The notes under the pieces were generated by a model. The model did not search any database and was not told the origin of the DNA. It was given only the letters and a program-made list of their open reading frames with translations. A program made the translations under genes and the position numbers. Below are positions 53,679-62,938 of a stretch of DNA of 64,000 nucleotides, in pieces. Where the stretch lies: the NCBI GenBank assembly GCA_902790595.1, contig CADASL010000007.1, positions 156,200-220,199 on the forward strand. The letters are read 5' to 3'. Each line of letters begins with the position of its first letter. The first letter of the stretch is position 1. This DNA is from an uncultured Bacteroidales bacterium (GTDB taxonomy: Bacteria; Bacteroidota; Bacteroidia; Bacteroidales; SZUA-534).

Positions 53679-55019
53679 CTAAACAATTCCAATCGACCCC
53701 AGCAGAATCAGCAATATGGCTGCGGGCGCCACGTATTTCACAATAAACATAAAAATGCGGAACATTCCCATTGGGTAGCGGCCGCCGCTCGACAGCTCGG
53801 AATAGACGCTCATCGTCTTCATCTTCCAGCCCACAAACAGGCAGATGAAAATGCCGCCCACGGGCAGAACAATATTCGAACTCAAGGCGTCGAAGGCATC
53901 GAAGAAGGTGCGGCCGAAGATGGTGAAATCGCGCATCGGACCGAACGAGAGCGTGCAGAGAACGCCCAACGCGGCTATCACGCCAGTGGACAATGCTGTT
54001 GCCGAAAGACGTTTAAATTTCAGTTCTTCAGTCAGATAAGCCACACAAACCTCGAGCAGCGATATGGCCGATGTGAGTGCGGCAAAAGTGAGCAGAACAA
54101 AGAAGACAATGCCCCAGATATAGCCCAGCGGCATAGCATCGAACACCTGCGGAAGCGTGATATAGACAAGGTTCGGACCTGCCGACGGGTTAACACCGAA
54201 GGCGAAGACCGCAGGCAAAATGGCGATTCCCGCCAGGACCGAAACAAACGTGTCGGCCACCACCACGCGCAGCGATATGCCCGTAAGATTCTCATCGCGT
54301 GATATATACGAAGCGTACGTCATCAGTGCGCCCATTCCGAGCGAGAGCGAGAAGAACGACTGCCCAAGAGCGTTCAGCACACTGTTGAAGGTGAGTTTGC
54401 TGAAATCGGGCACAAACAGGAATTTCAATCCTTCGGCGGCGCCGTCGAGCGTGCAGGCGCGGATGTCGAGAAGCAGAATCAGCACAAAAAGGGCGGGCAT
54501 CATCGTCTTCACGCACCGCTCAATGCCGTTTTTCACACCCGACATAATGATTATTCCGCACAGCACCATAAAGCCCACCTGCCAGAGCAGCGGCTTGTAT
54601 GAGTTGCTCACAAAATCGCTGAAAAGCAATCCGATATCTTCCGACGAGCGGCCGTGGAACGTGTCGCCGATGGCGTAGGCCACATACTCGAGCGTCCAAC
54701 CAGCCACCGTTCCGTAGTACGAAAGGATGATGGCTGCGGCAAAAATCGAAAGTCCGCCAAACCAGAACCAGCGCGTGCCGGGCGCCAGCGTCTTGAACGA
54801 ACCGAACGGGTTGCGCTGTCCGCGGCGGCCAATCACAAATTCCGACAACATCACAGGAATGCCGATGACAAAAACGAAAAACAAATAGACCAGCATAAAG
54901 GCGCCGCCGCCGTTGCTGCCGGCCTCGTAGGGAAATTTCCAGATGTTGCCCAGCCCCACCGCCGAACCTGCCAGCGCCATTATCGCGCCAAACCGCGAAC
55001 CGAAATTTTCTCGAGACAT
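53679..55019 (-). CDS. Neurotransmitter:sodium symporter family transporter
   Basis: 446 aa polytopic inner-membrane protein of the SNF/NSS family. The first helix carries the sodium-binding signature SRFGAIMALAGSAVGLGNIWKFPYEAGSNGGGAF, and further motifs are PVMLSEFVIGRRGQ and YTASYISRDE-like YASYISRDENL. Bacterial members import amino acids with Na+ (LeuT-type fold). The substrate cannot be told. Its own promoter is at 55046. Confidence 0.93.
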   Translation of the reverse strand: MSRENFGSRFGAIMALAGSAVGLGNIWKFPYEAGSNGGGAFMLVYLFFVFVIGIPVMLSEFVIGRRGQRNPFGSFKTLAPGTRWFWFGGLSIFAAAIILSYYGTVAGWTLEYVAYAIGDTFHGRSSEDIGLLFSDFVSNSYKPLLWQVGFMVLCGIIIMSGVKNGIERCVKTMMPALFVLILLLDIRACTLDGAAEGLKFLFVPDFSKLTFNSVLNALGQSFFSLSLGMGALMTYASYISRDENLTGISLRVVVADTFVSVLAGIAILPAVFAFGVNPSAGPNLVYITLPQVFDAMPLGYIWGIVFFVLLTFAALTSAISLLEVCVAYLTEELKFKRLSATALSTGVIAALGVLCTLSFGPMRDFTIFGRTFFDAFDALSSNIVLPVGGIFICLFVGWKMKTMSVYSELSSGGRYPMGMFRIFMFIVKYVAPAAILLILLGSIGIV

Positions 55020-55045
55020 TTGCGTTGATTTTCAATTATTGTGGG

Positions 55046-55053
55046 CAAATGTA
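55046..55053 (-). promoter_or_regulatory. -7 promoter box of the symporter gene
   Basis: The minus strand reads TACATTTG, exact TAnnTTTG, 27 bp upstream of the ATG. Confidence 0.62.
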
Positions 55054-55135
55054 GAAAAATTTAGGCTACTGACACCCGGCAACGGAAACAGACACGTAAT
55101 CCGCTTATAACTATCCGACTCGCAACCAACTTTAT

Positions 55136-55143
55136 TATATTCG
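55136..55143 (+). promoter_or_regulatory. -7 promoter box of the barrel-protein operon
   Basis: TATATTCG, one mismatch from TAnnTTTG, 22 bp upstream of the ATG at 55165. Confidence 0.5.
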
Positions 55144-55164
55144 CACCCGAAATGTTTCTGGCGT

Positions 55165-56085
55165 ATGATTCGAAAGTTGCTACCCATTGTTTTACTGATA
55201 ACTGCAAATCAGTGCTTTGCGCAGACGCCGCTGAACAAAACGTCGCAACGGACGGTGACGCAGATTTCGCCCTACTACTTCGGGCCGAATGCGTTTGCCG
55301 TTCCCGAGATGCTCGACGGCCGTGTGCAGCCTGCGCTCCGGGCCGAGGTGGCGACTGACTATTTCAAGGGCTTCCGCGGCGACCGCACCATCGACGCATC
55401 GTTCAAACTGAACATTCCGCTCTGGACCGACCGCGTCAATCTGTCGGTATGGATGCCAGTGATGGAATGGTACCGCAACACCGACGAGAGCCTTGCCGCA
55501 TGCCGCGTGCAGCCCGAAAACATTGAAGGCGCCCGCAACGGGCATCTGGCCGGCGATGTGTATGTGAGCACCGATATGCAAGTGCTTCGCGAAAGCGGTC
55601 TGCTACCCGACGTGGTGCTGCGGGCCGCGCTGAAGACGGCTTCCGGGTTCGAATCGTTCAACGCGCGCTACTACGACAGCCCAGGCTACTTTTTCGACCT
55701 GACGGTTGGCAAATCGGCGGCCATCGGCGAAAGCCCCAAATGGGCGCACCGGCTGCGGCTGGCGCTCTCCACCGGATTCCTATGCTGGCAAACCGACCTC
55801 GGCCGCCAGAACGACGCCACGCAATGGGGCGCGCTGCTGAAATGGGAGAACACATTTTTTTCATTATCAGGCTCGATTGCCGGATACGGCGGCTGGGAGC
55901 ACAACAACGATGGCGGCGAACTTGCCCACGACCAGCCGGCCGTTGTGCGTACCGACCTCATAGCCCATTTTGGGCGGCTCGATGTTGTGGCCGCGTACCA
56001 ATACGGGCTGCGCGATTACCCCTACCATCTCATCCGCGCCGGCGTGGCCTACAAATTCGATATTCTTAGTCTGACGAAACAATAA
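55165..56085 (+). CDS. Outer-membrane beta-barrel-like protein, unknown
   Basis: 306 aa. Signal peptide ends CFAQ. The rest is aromatic-rich alternating strands (WTDRVNLSVWMPVMEWY, LRLALSTGFLCWQTDLG) and ends with a strand-like terminus. Function unknown. It overlaps no gene and sits 4 bp before the next barrel gene, so the two form a unit. It could be an assembly partner or companion porin. Confidence 0.75.
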   Translation: MIRKLLPIVLLITANQCFAQTPLNKTSQRTVTQISPYYFGPNAFAVPEMLDGRVQPALRAEVATDYFKGFRGDRTIDASFKLNIPLWTDRVNLSVWMPVMEWYRNTDESLAACRVQPENIEGARNGHLAGDVYVSTDMQVLRESGLLPDVVLRAALKTASGFESFNARYYDSPGYFFDLTVGKSAAIGESPKWAHRLRLALSTGFLCWQTDLGRQNDATQWGALLKWENTFFSLSGSIAGYGGWEHNNDGGELAHDQPAVVRTDLIAHFGRLDVVAAYQYGLRDYPYHLIRAGVAYKFDILSLTKQ

Positions 56086-56089
56086 TACG

Positions 56090-58468
56090 ATGTCAATCAA
56101 AAAGATATTTTGCAGTTTGCTGACAATGGCCACACTCACCGCCTCGGCGCAGATTTATGAGGACTCGGCGAGTGCGGCGTTTTTCCGCGATTTCTACCAT
56201 CAGGGGCATCTGGCGCATTGGCTCGACGCCTTGTCGGACCACACTGTTTATCAAGGACTTCACCTGGGGCAGTGGGACGAGTCGGGGCAGCTGATGTTCA
56301 CTGTTGATGGCAACTCATACCGCTGGAACCGCTTCTATATCGACGGGTTCCGCATCGACAGCCGATTCACCGCCGGCTCGTCGGTTTACGTGCCGAATAT
56401 GGAAAACTACAACCTCCGAATCGACAATCGTGGCTCAATCCTCAACTTTACGCCTGACACTTTGTGGACGGAATATGCATCCGTGTCGTACAACCGCGGT
56501 AACCTAGGCGGAATATCGCCAGGCTCGGCCGACATTATCCATCTTTTTCACGGCACCGGCACCGACGACGCTTACGACCGCTCCACCATTCACAAGCGCC
56601 AATATATTAAAAATCAGGGCACTATCGATGCAATCTTTTACTCTCGGAGCGACTACCGTCAGCACATTTACGCCTCCTTCGGCCAACAGATGCTGCCCAA
56701 CTACGACCAAAACGGTCTCATTCGTGACGAGCCTCTCTATAGCGCCAAACACTTCAAGGTGCAGATGGACGGCCAACTGCCTGCCGGAGGACTTTTGTTT
56801 CATCGCGCCGGGTATTTCATAAACATTTCTGGGAAAGACAACTACGGCGCCGAATTTTATATGAATCCCGACGAGGTGATGAATCTCTCGACATTAAGTG
56901 CATCGATTTACGGCGCCAATTTAATTTACGGGCTGACAACCGGGTTGACGGTATCGGTTAACGACGTCAGTCACAACAATTTGGAATTCAGTCGAAACAT
57001 CATCGACCAGGACGGCGAGTCGTTTGAGCCGTGGATGCCCGACGGCAGGAACTTCGATTTGACGTGGGCGCTCAACTACAGCAAAAAACTGCGGCCGTGG
57101 CTCACTGTCAATGCCGACGGCTACAACTCGCTCCTCATCTTCAATCCCGACAAGGAGACATTCTGCAACACTGTCTATTATCAGCACACGGGGCAAGAGC
57201 TCCCCACGCCGCTCTACCTGTACCAATGGACGAGCCACAAGTTTGCCGCCGGACTGATTGAGAACCGCATCGGCGCTGAGGCGCGACGGAAAGTGTCGGA
57301 CAAGCTCAGCGTGGCCGGTGAGCTGGCACTGACGGTTGACGGAATGCTGCTGTCGGGCAAGACCAAGATTTCGCCCAATGTGCAGGCCACTGCAATGGTC
57401 GACTACCACCCTACTCCCTGGCTGCAACTCGGACTGACACTGGCCCACGACCGCGTTAGCTACAACATTGAGGACATCCGCTTTATGAGCGACGACTATA
57501 TGAATGCCGATGTTTATTTTGCTGATTCTGACCGACTGTTTACAACCACCGGCGGCCGCTACCACCACTACGCCAAGCGTCTGTGGCAGCCAGGATACTT
57601 CACGCTCAACATTCCGGTACACCTGCATTTCGGCAAGCACGAGTTTGCTTTCTTGCAGACTTACAAGCGGTTTCACCATACGTGGATGGCTCAGTTCGAC
57701 GGCGGTGCTGACGCCAACGGATTCACCGATGCCGACGGCTACTATTTTCTGAATCCCGGCCAGCACAATTATGTTGTTGATTACACGCCGTCGAGCGGAA
57801 TGGCCGTGGGGCGCACGTTCTACGTGTCGCAGAATTCGCGCTACACCTTCCACGGCGAGCGGGTGCTGTTCAGCCTCTCGTGGCAGTCGATGATGGGTGC
57901 CGGACTGTCGGCTTTGGGCAACGGACCCGCGGCTAACAACATTGGAGTGCTGTCGGAGTCAACCGCAAATCCCAACACGCAGAGCACCATCGACAATGCA
58001 GATGGCAAACAGCCGGGCATCGGCCGCCTCGACCAAGACAAAGCCTACGTATGCCGCATCTATCTAGCGCACAATGTTAACCGGCACTTTCAATACGGCA
58101 TCACCGGCCGCTGGACCGACGGACAGCCGTTCGCCTTCTTCAACACCGCCACAAATACCGACGCCAACGGCAACACACAGATGGCCGTGCGCCCCGTCTG
58201 CACACGCGGCATCAACCCCACCGACGGCAATTTCGGCTGTCGCGAAAGCGCACTGTTCAACATCGACCTTCACGCACGCTTTGTAACCACAATCTGGTGG
58301 CATCGCACATTGAGCCTTAACGTGCTGTGTTACAACATCTACGACTTCGGGAACGTCTATAACGAGATGTGCTTCCCCGAGGGTTCGCGCGGCAAAAACT
58401 CACGCGGCGCCAATATGACGCTGACCATTCCGCGCGGAATTGTGGCTATGCTGAAACTAGAGTTGTAA
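56090..58468 (+). CDS. TonB-receptor-like barrel protein without an obvious plug
   Basis: 792 aa. Signal peptide ends TASAQ. The mature protein is made of long beta strands with aromatic girdles. Its C-terminal part resembles TonB-receptor barrels (NRHFQYGITGRWTDGQPFAFFN, TTIWWHRTLSLNVLCYNIYD) and ends MLKLEL. I see no carboxypeptidase-like N-domain and no clear plug pattern, in contrast with the TBDR at 18.3 kb. It is likely an outer-membrane receptor or transport-related barrel of unknown ligand, encoded with the smaller barrel protein. Confidence 0.75.
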   Translation: MSIKKIFCSLLTMATLTASAQIYEDSASAAFFRDFYHQGHLAHWLDALSDHTVYQGLHLGQWDESGQLMFTVDGNSYRWNRFYIDGFRIDSRFTAGSSVYVPNMENYNLRIDNRGSILNFTPDTLWTEYASVSYNRGNLGGISPGSADIIHLFHGTGTDDAYDRSTIHKRQYIKNQGTIDAIFYSRSDYRQHIYASFGQQMLPNYDQNGLIRDEPLYSAKHFKVQMDGQLPAGGLLFHRAGYFINISGKDNYGAEFYMNPDEVMNLSTLSASIYGANLIYGLTTGLTVSVNDVSHNNLEFSRNIIDQDGESFEPWMPDGRNFDLTWALNYSKKLRPWLTVNADGYNSLLIFNPDKETFCNTVYYQHTGQELPTPLYLYQWTSHKFAAGLIENRIGAEARRKVSDKLSVAGELALTVDGMLLSGKTKISPNVQATAMVDYHPTPWLQLGLTLAHDRVSYNIEDIRFMSDDYMNADVYFADSDRLFTTTGGRYHHYAKRLWQPGYFTLNIPVHLHFGKHEFAFLQTYKRFHHTWMAQFDGGADANGFTDADGYYFLNPGQHNYVVDYTPSSGMAVGRTFYVSQNSRYTFHGERVLFSLSWQSMMGAGLSALGNGPAANNIGVLSESTANPNTQSTIDNADGKQPGIGRLDQDKAYVCRIYLAHNVNRHFQYGITGRWTDGQPFAFFNTATNTDANGNTQMAVRPVCTRGINPTDGNFGCRESALFNIDLHARFVTTIWWHRTLSLNVLCYNIYDFGNVYNEMCFPEGSRGKNSRGANMTLTIPRGIVAMLKLEL

Positions 58469-58684
58469 TTGGCTGAAATTGTGGTATTTAAACATTATCG
58501 CCATTTCCAATAATCAGCAATAAGAACATCGGTTTGCCCCGAAAAAATCATCAGTTTTGGGTATGTTTTTCCTCCCAAACCGACGATTTTGACCGATTTA
58601 CACTCAAAAAGCGCCCAAAAATCGATTGGGAAAACATTTGCGGTTAAGTATCGGCAAAAATCAAATCTTAGTCGAGAGTTTCTT

Positions 58685-58714
58685 TGCCGTGAAAACCGAG
58701 CTGATATCTTTACA
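58685..58714 (+). promoter_or_regulatory. Promoter of the Spy-like gene
   Basis: TTTG (58685-58688), 18 bp, then TATCTTTA (58707-58714), close to TTTG-N19/20-TAnnTTTG. It implies a leader of about 95 nt. A small hairpin CGGC-CGAAAA-GCCG lies at 58772-58785 in that leader. The remainder of the 350-bp gap from 58469 shows nothing recognisable. Confidence 0.55.
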
Positions 58715-58817
58715 TCGTCAAAACAAAAAACAGCAGTCAATCGCTTGATTTTGAGACAAGAATAAAAAAATCGGCCGAAAAGCCGGTACTATTTAATAAC
58801 TCTAAATTTAAATTTTT

Positions 58818-59192
58818 ATGAAAATGAGATTTTTCAAAACCGCAATTATGAGCCTGATGCTCGTGTTCGGTGTGAGCGCTGCCAATGCGCAAATGGGCCA
58901 GATGCCATCGCCCGAGGAAATGGCAAAATTCCAAGCTGACCAAATGAAACAAACCGTCAACCTCAACGACGACCAGTACAACAAAGTGCTCGTTATTTAC
59001 AAAGAGAGTGGCGAGAAGATTGGCAAACTGTTCGAAAGCGGCCAACCTGATTTCAGCAAAATGGGTGAAATTCAGGAAGAGCAGAACAAGAAATTCAAAG
59101 AGATTCTCACTCCTGAGCAATACAAGAAATGGGATGAGTATCAGCAGGAAATGCGTAAGAATATGGGCGGCTTTGGCGGCGGCGGTTTCTAA
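58818..59192 (+). CDS. Spy/CpxP-like periplasmic protein
   Basis: 124 aa. Signal peptide ends AANAQ. The mature protein is a helical, Gln/Met/Lys-rich hairpin with a C-terminal LTxxQ-like motif (ILTPEQYKKWDEYQQEM) and a Gly-rich tail. This pattern fits the Spy/CpxP-type periplasmic proteins that buffer misfolding or metal stress. It is a single-gene unit with its own promoter and terminator. Confidence 0.78.
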   Translation: MKMRFFKTAIMSLMLVFGVSAANAQMGQMPSPEEMAKFQADQMKQTVNLNDDQYNKVLVIYKESGEKIGKLFESGQPDFSKMGEIQEEQNKKFKEILTPEQYKKWDEYQQEMRKNMGGFGGGGF

Positions 59193-59214
59193 TAGCGCTC
59201 CCATCTAAATAATG

Positions 59215-59248
59215 ACAGGCGGCTGAGTTTTCGGTCGCCTGTTTTTTT
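59215..59248 (+). terminator. Intrinsic terminator of the Spy-like gene
   Basis: ACAGGCG/CGCCTGT stem around TGAGTTTTCGG, followed by a T7 run. Confidence 0.82.
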
Positions 59249-59319
59249 GCTGTTTCGCGAACACTGATGTGATTGATGCCCCACACATCATCAGAATTCG
59301 TATTTAGCCTAAAAACGGT

Positions 59320-59700
59320 TTTGGGTTATTTGGGATAAGTTTGGTTAGAGATTATTTTTTCGCCAACCGATTCGAGCCGATTGAACCTGAATATTTTTGG
59401 GATAAATTTGGGTTCATTTGGTTAGAGCACAAAAAACGGGCTGAAAGCCCAACTCATCTATAGCCCAACGCAGAGTGAGCGCAGCGAGCGGCACGTTGGG
59501 TGATGCGTTTTCCCCTCACCATTGCGCGCTGAAAGCGCAACTCATACAAAATTGTGTTTTTATGAATTGCCCTTACAGGGCGCTAACATTACACGGCAAC
59601 GTTTCCCAAGGCGCCGCTGTGCTTGCCTTGGGCTATGTGTGAATTGCCCCTTCGGGGCGCTAGTTTGGATAAATTGGGGTTAGTTTGGTTAGTGATTAAA
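59320..59700. repeat. Hairpin array and decayed direct repeats
   Basis: Six hairpins in 220 bp: GGGC-TGAAA-GCCC (59438), CCCAACG/CGTTGGG (59464-59500), TTGCGC/GCGCAA (59522-59540), GCCC-TTACA-GGGC (59579), CCCAAGGC/GCCTTGGG (59605-59632), GCCCC-TTC-GGGGC (59646). Around them lie three imperfect copies of a TTGGGATAA-TTTGGTTAG unit (about 59330, 59397, 59663). No gene or transposase is visible. Confidence 0.7.
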
Positions 59701-59836
59701 AATCTTCAAAATCAATTTTTAACAAATTTTATAATCAATTTTCTTATAATTTCTCGCGTCAGCGATTAAAATACAAAGCCACTGCAAAGTGGCTAAATTT
59801 CCGTGTTTTCCGTGCGTTCCGTGGTTAGCACTGCAC

Positions 59837-59866
59837 AAAAAAAGAGGCTGCCAACCGGCAACCTCT
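59837..59866 (-). terminator. Intrinsic terminator of the ribosomal operon
   Basis: AGAGGCTGCC/GGCAACCTCT stem with an AACC loop, followed on the minus strand by a T7 run. It lies 24 bp past the tsf stop. Confidence 0.83.
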
Positions 59867-59889
59867 CTTCTTATATTCTGCTGAGAATA

Positions 59890-60888
59890 TTAGTCTTTCA
59901 GTGCATAGCGTTTGAAGCCAGTGCAAGTCAAGCCTTTCGATGCTGCGTCCATCATCTGGGCAACATTGATTTTGGCGTCCTTGATGAACTCTTGGTTCAA
60001 CAAAGTGCTGTCTTTGAAGAACTTGTTCAAACGGCCTTGTGCAATGTTCTGAACCATTTGCTCTTTCAGGTTGGCAGCGGCCTCAACCGATACCTTGGCG
60101 CGGATGTCGCGTGCCTGCTGAGCCTGCTCAGGTGTAAGCCAGCCTTTTGCAGTGTTCGACTCAATGTGGTCTTCCGAGTCAACGTGAGCAGGATTGATGC
60201 CGGCTTTTTTCAAAGCAGCGTCAACGGCTTTCGAAACCAATTCCTCTTTAGTCTTCTCAATAGCCACAGTCAACTCGTTCTCGACAACTGCTGCCGGAAC
60301 ATCGTCTTTGCTGAGCGATACAGGGTTCATGGCTGCAACTTGCATTGCAACGTCTTTGTAAACCTGTGCGTCAACACCGGCCTTGTTGAAGGCTGCCAGA
60401 GTTGCCAGTTTGTTGCCCATGTGAATGTAGGCGCAAACAACCTCGCCCGAAAGCGATTCATAGCAAGCCAGTTCAAGTTTCTCGCCGATGATACCGATTT
60501 GCTCGGTGATGATGCCCTCAACGTCTTTGCCGTTCTTGAACGGAAGAGCCTTCAAGGCAGCAAGGTCGGCAGGCTGTTTTTCAAGAGCCAGGTCGCAAAT
60601 CTCGTGAGCGAGTTTTACGAAATCTTCGTTTTTAGCCACAAAGTCAGTCTCGCAGTTAAGAGCGATGAGTGCGCCGTGTTTGCCGTCGGCTGATACTTTG
60701 GCAATCACGTTGCCTTCCGAAGCCTCGCGGTCGGCACGTTTGCTGGCAACAGCCTGTCCCTTCTCGCGGATGATTTGGATGGCGCGGTCAAAATCGCCGT
60801 TGGCTTCGGTGAGGGCCTTTTTGCAGTCCATCATACCGGCGCCGGTGGTTTTGCGCAGTTTTGCTACGTCAGATGCTGATATTGACAT
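59890..60888 (-). CDS. tsf: Elongation factor Ts
   Basis: 332 aa nucleotide-exchange factor for EF-Tu. Signatures: VAKLRKTTGAGMMDCKKAL, the second motif GALIALNCETDFVAKNEDF and AAMNPVSLSKDDVP. It is somewhat longer than the E. coli protein because the core domains carry insertions. Last gene of the rplM-rpsI-rpsB-tsf operon. Confidence 0.96.
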   Translation of the reverse strand: MSISASDVAKLRKTTGAGMMDCKKALTEANGDFDRAIQIIREKGQAVASKRADREASEGNVIAKVSADGKHGALIALNCETDFVAKNEDFVKLAHEICDLALEKQPADLAALKALPFKNGKDVEGIITEQIGIIGEKLELACYESLSGEVVCAYIHMGNKLATLAAFNKAGVDAQVYKDVAMQVAAMNPVSLSKDDVPAAVVENELTVAIEKTKEELVSKAVDAALKKAGINPAHVDSEDHIESNTAKGWLTPEQAQQARDIRAKVSVEAAANLKEQMVQNIAQGRLNKFFKDSTLLNQEFIKDAKINVAQMMDAASKGLTCTGFKRYALKD

Positions 60889-60906
60889 AATCTTAATCGT
60901 TTTTAA

Positions 60907-61746
60907 TTATTCTGCCGATTCCTCGGTTTCGTTTTCGTTGGCTTCTTCGGCCTCAGCTTCAGCCTCGTCTTCAGTCGAAGCTACTTTTTTTGCAGCCGAT
61001 TTCTTGCCGCCTTTTGCGGGTTTCTCTTCGCCTTCAGCAGGCTCTTTGTCTTTTTCGGCTTTGCGCTCGGCCAGGCCTTCCTGAATGGCGTCGCAAACAG
61101 CGCCTAAAACCAGTGAAATGGCTTTTGCTGCGTCGTCGTTGCACGGGATGGCGTAGTCAACAATGTTAGGATCTGAGTTGGTGTCGACCATAGCGAATAC
61201 CGGAATCTGAAGGCGGTGTGCCTCAGCCACGGCAATCTTCTCTTTCTGAACGTCGATAACGAACAGGGCGGCGGGCAGACGGGTAAGGTCGGCGATGCTG
61301 CCAAGGTTCTTAGTCAGTTTGCTACGTTGGCGGTCGACTTGCAGTCTCTCGCGTTTCGACAGGTGGTCAAGTGTTCCGTCCTGCTCCATCTTGTCGAACG
61401 AGCTCATTTTTTTGACTGCCTTGCGAACAGTGGGGAAGTTAGTCAGCATACCACCCGACCAGCGCTCTGATACGTATGGCATATTGATTTTTTTAACTTG
61501 TTCTGCAAGAATATCTTTTGCTTGTTTTTTGGTGGCTACAAAAAGAATTTTGCGGCCCGATTTTGCTATCTGCTTGAGAGCATTAGCGGCTTCATCAACC
61601 TTTGCAACTGTCTTGTGCAGGTCGATGATGTGGATTCCGTTCTTCTCCATAAAGATGTATGGAGCCATAGCCGGATTCCATTTTCTTTTCAGGTGGCCGA
61701 AGTGCGCACCTGCGTCTAATAATTCTTGAAAATTAACTCTTGACAT
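60907..61746 (-). CDS. rpsB: Ribosomal protein S2
   Basis: 279 aa. Signature NFQELLDAGAHFGHLKRKW at the start, then IHIIDLHKT, TLDHLSKRERLQ and IPVFAMVDTNSDPN. The last ~50 residues form a charged Lys/Ala then Glu-rich tail (KGGKKSAAKKV, EDEAEAEAEEANENE) beyond the folded domain. It lies 18 bp from tsf. Confidence 0.96.
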   Translation of the reverse strand: MSRVNFQELLDAGAHFGHLKRKWNPAMAPYIFMEKNGIHIIDLHKTVAKVDEAANALKQIAKSGRKILFVATKKQAKDILAEQVKKINMPYVSERWSGGMLTNFPTVRKAVKKMSSFDKMEQDGTLDHLSKRERLQVDRQRSKLTKNLGSIADLTRLPAALFVIDVQKEKIAVAEAHRLQIPVFAMVDTNSDPNIVDYAIPCNDDAAKAISLVLGAVCDAIQEGLAERKAEKDKEPAEGEEKPAKGGKKSAAKKVASTEDEAEAEAEEANENETEESAE

Positions 61747-61854
61747 TTTTGTTTGTTTTTCGTTTACATTCTTGTTGTAAAAGCAATCGTTAAGTAGTTC
61801 TGCTTCAGAAGTCTTAACAATTTAGATACTAAACGATATTCTCGTGCAGCATCA

Positions 61855-62241
61855 TTAACGCTTACTGAACTGGAATCTCTTGCGAGCCTTCTTCTGACCA
61901 GGTTTCTTACGTTCAACCTCACGTGGGTCGCGGGTGACAAATCCGGCAGCCTTCAGGGGCTTGCGGTTTTCCTCGTCAAGTTTCATCAGCGCGCGGGTGA
62001 TTCCCAGACGAACGGCCTCAGCCTGTCCTTTCACACCACCACCGTCGATGGTTGCTTTGACATCGAATTTGCCATTAAGCGACAATACACCAAAAGGTTG
62101 CATAACAATGTACTGCAGGGTCTCAATCGGGAAATACTCTTTGAAATCCTTGCCGTTAACTGTTACGTTGCCGGTTCCTTGGCTCAAGTAAACGCGAGCG
62201 ATAGCGGACTTTCTGCGTCCAACTGCATTAATTACTTCCAT
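61855..62241 (-). CDS. rpsI: Ribosomal protein S9
   Basis: 128 aa. GRRKSAIARVYLSQGTGNVTVN at the start, then the family signature GGGVKGQAEAVRLGITRALM, and a Lys/Arg-rich C-terminus ending FQFSKR that contacts P-site tRNA. One base separates it from rplM. Confidence 0.97.
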   Translation of the reverse strand: MEVINAVGRRKSAIARVYLSQGTGNVTVNGKDFKEYFPIETLQYIVMQPFGVLSLNGKFDVKATIDGGGVKGQAEAVRLGITRALMKLDEENRKPLKAAGFVTRDPREVERKKPGQKKARKRFQFSKR

Positions 62242-62242
62242 T

Positions 62243-62698
62243 TTACTTGATTGAATTTAAGTTAATCAATTCAGGCTGCTGAGCTGCGTGTGGGTGGCTC
62301 TCGCCTGCATAAACATAAAGGTTGCGGTACAGGGCTGCGCCGAGACGGTTCTTCGGAAGCATACCTTTTACTGCGGTTTCTACCATTGCAATCGGGTTTT
62401 TCACCATAAGTTTTTCTGCAACGATAGTGCGTTGTCCACCGGGATAGCCGGTGTAGTGTGTGTACTCTTTACCTGCCCATTTGTTGCCTGTAAGTTGAAC
62501 TTTTTCGGCGTTGATAATGATGACATTATCGCCGCAGTCAACGTGGGGGGTAAAGTTGGTTTTGTGCTTGCCTCTCAACAGATAGGCGGCACTGCTGGCA
62601 AGACGGCCCAAGACTTGGTCTTTGGCGTCGATGACAACCCATTTCTTCTCAACGGTTGTCTTGTTTGCCGAGATGGTTTTCAAACTAAGTGTGTCCAC
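62243..62698 (-). CDS. rplM: Ribosomal protein L13
   Basis: 151 aa. Signatures: WVVIDAKDQVLGRLASSAAYLLRGK, VIIINAEKVQLTGNKW, and MLPKNRLGAALYRNLYVY. First gene of the operon, with a promoter box 62 bp upstream. Confidence 0.97.
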   Translation of the reverse strand: MDTLSLKTISANKTTVEKKWVVIDAKDQVLGRLASSAAYLLRGKHKTNFTPHVDCGDNVIIINAEKVQLTGNKWAGKEYTHYTGYPGGQRTIVAEKLMVKNPIAMVETAVKGMLPKNRLGAALYRNLYVYAGESHPHAAQQPELINLNSIK

Positions 62699-62759
62699 TC
62701 TAATCCTAACTTTTTAATTAATAAATAAATACTATCCACATTTCCCCAAATGTGGACTG

Positions 62760-62767
62760 CAAAAATA
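62760..62767 (-). promoter_or_regulatory. -7 promoter box of the rplM operon
   Basis: The minus strand reads TATTTTTG, exact TAnnTTTG. TTGC 18 bp further upstream may be the -33 element. The leader of about 55 nt could hold autoregulatory structure, but none is obvious. Confidence 0.6.
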
Positions 62768-62938
62768 CAATTTTATATCAAACGCGCAATTATTATCAAC
62801 ATCATTTTGTTGATATGGCTTTGCGGCTGATTATTAGCCGTTTATTCCAATATTGTCAACCGTTTCCTCCATCGGCGGCGGCTTTCGGAGGCGTTTTTGA
62901 TGTCATTTTTCGGTCGAGCCGACGGGAAAATTTGCGCA

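Noticed and set aside
59438..59658. CRISPR array
   Set aside because: The hairpins differ in sequence and spacing and no direct repeat of constant length is present.
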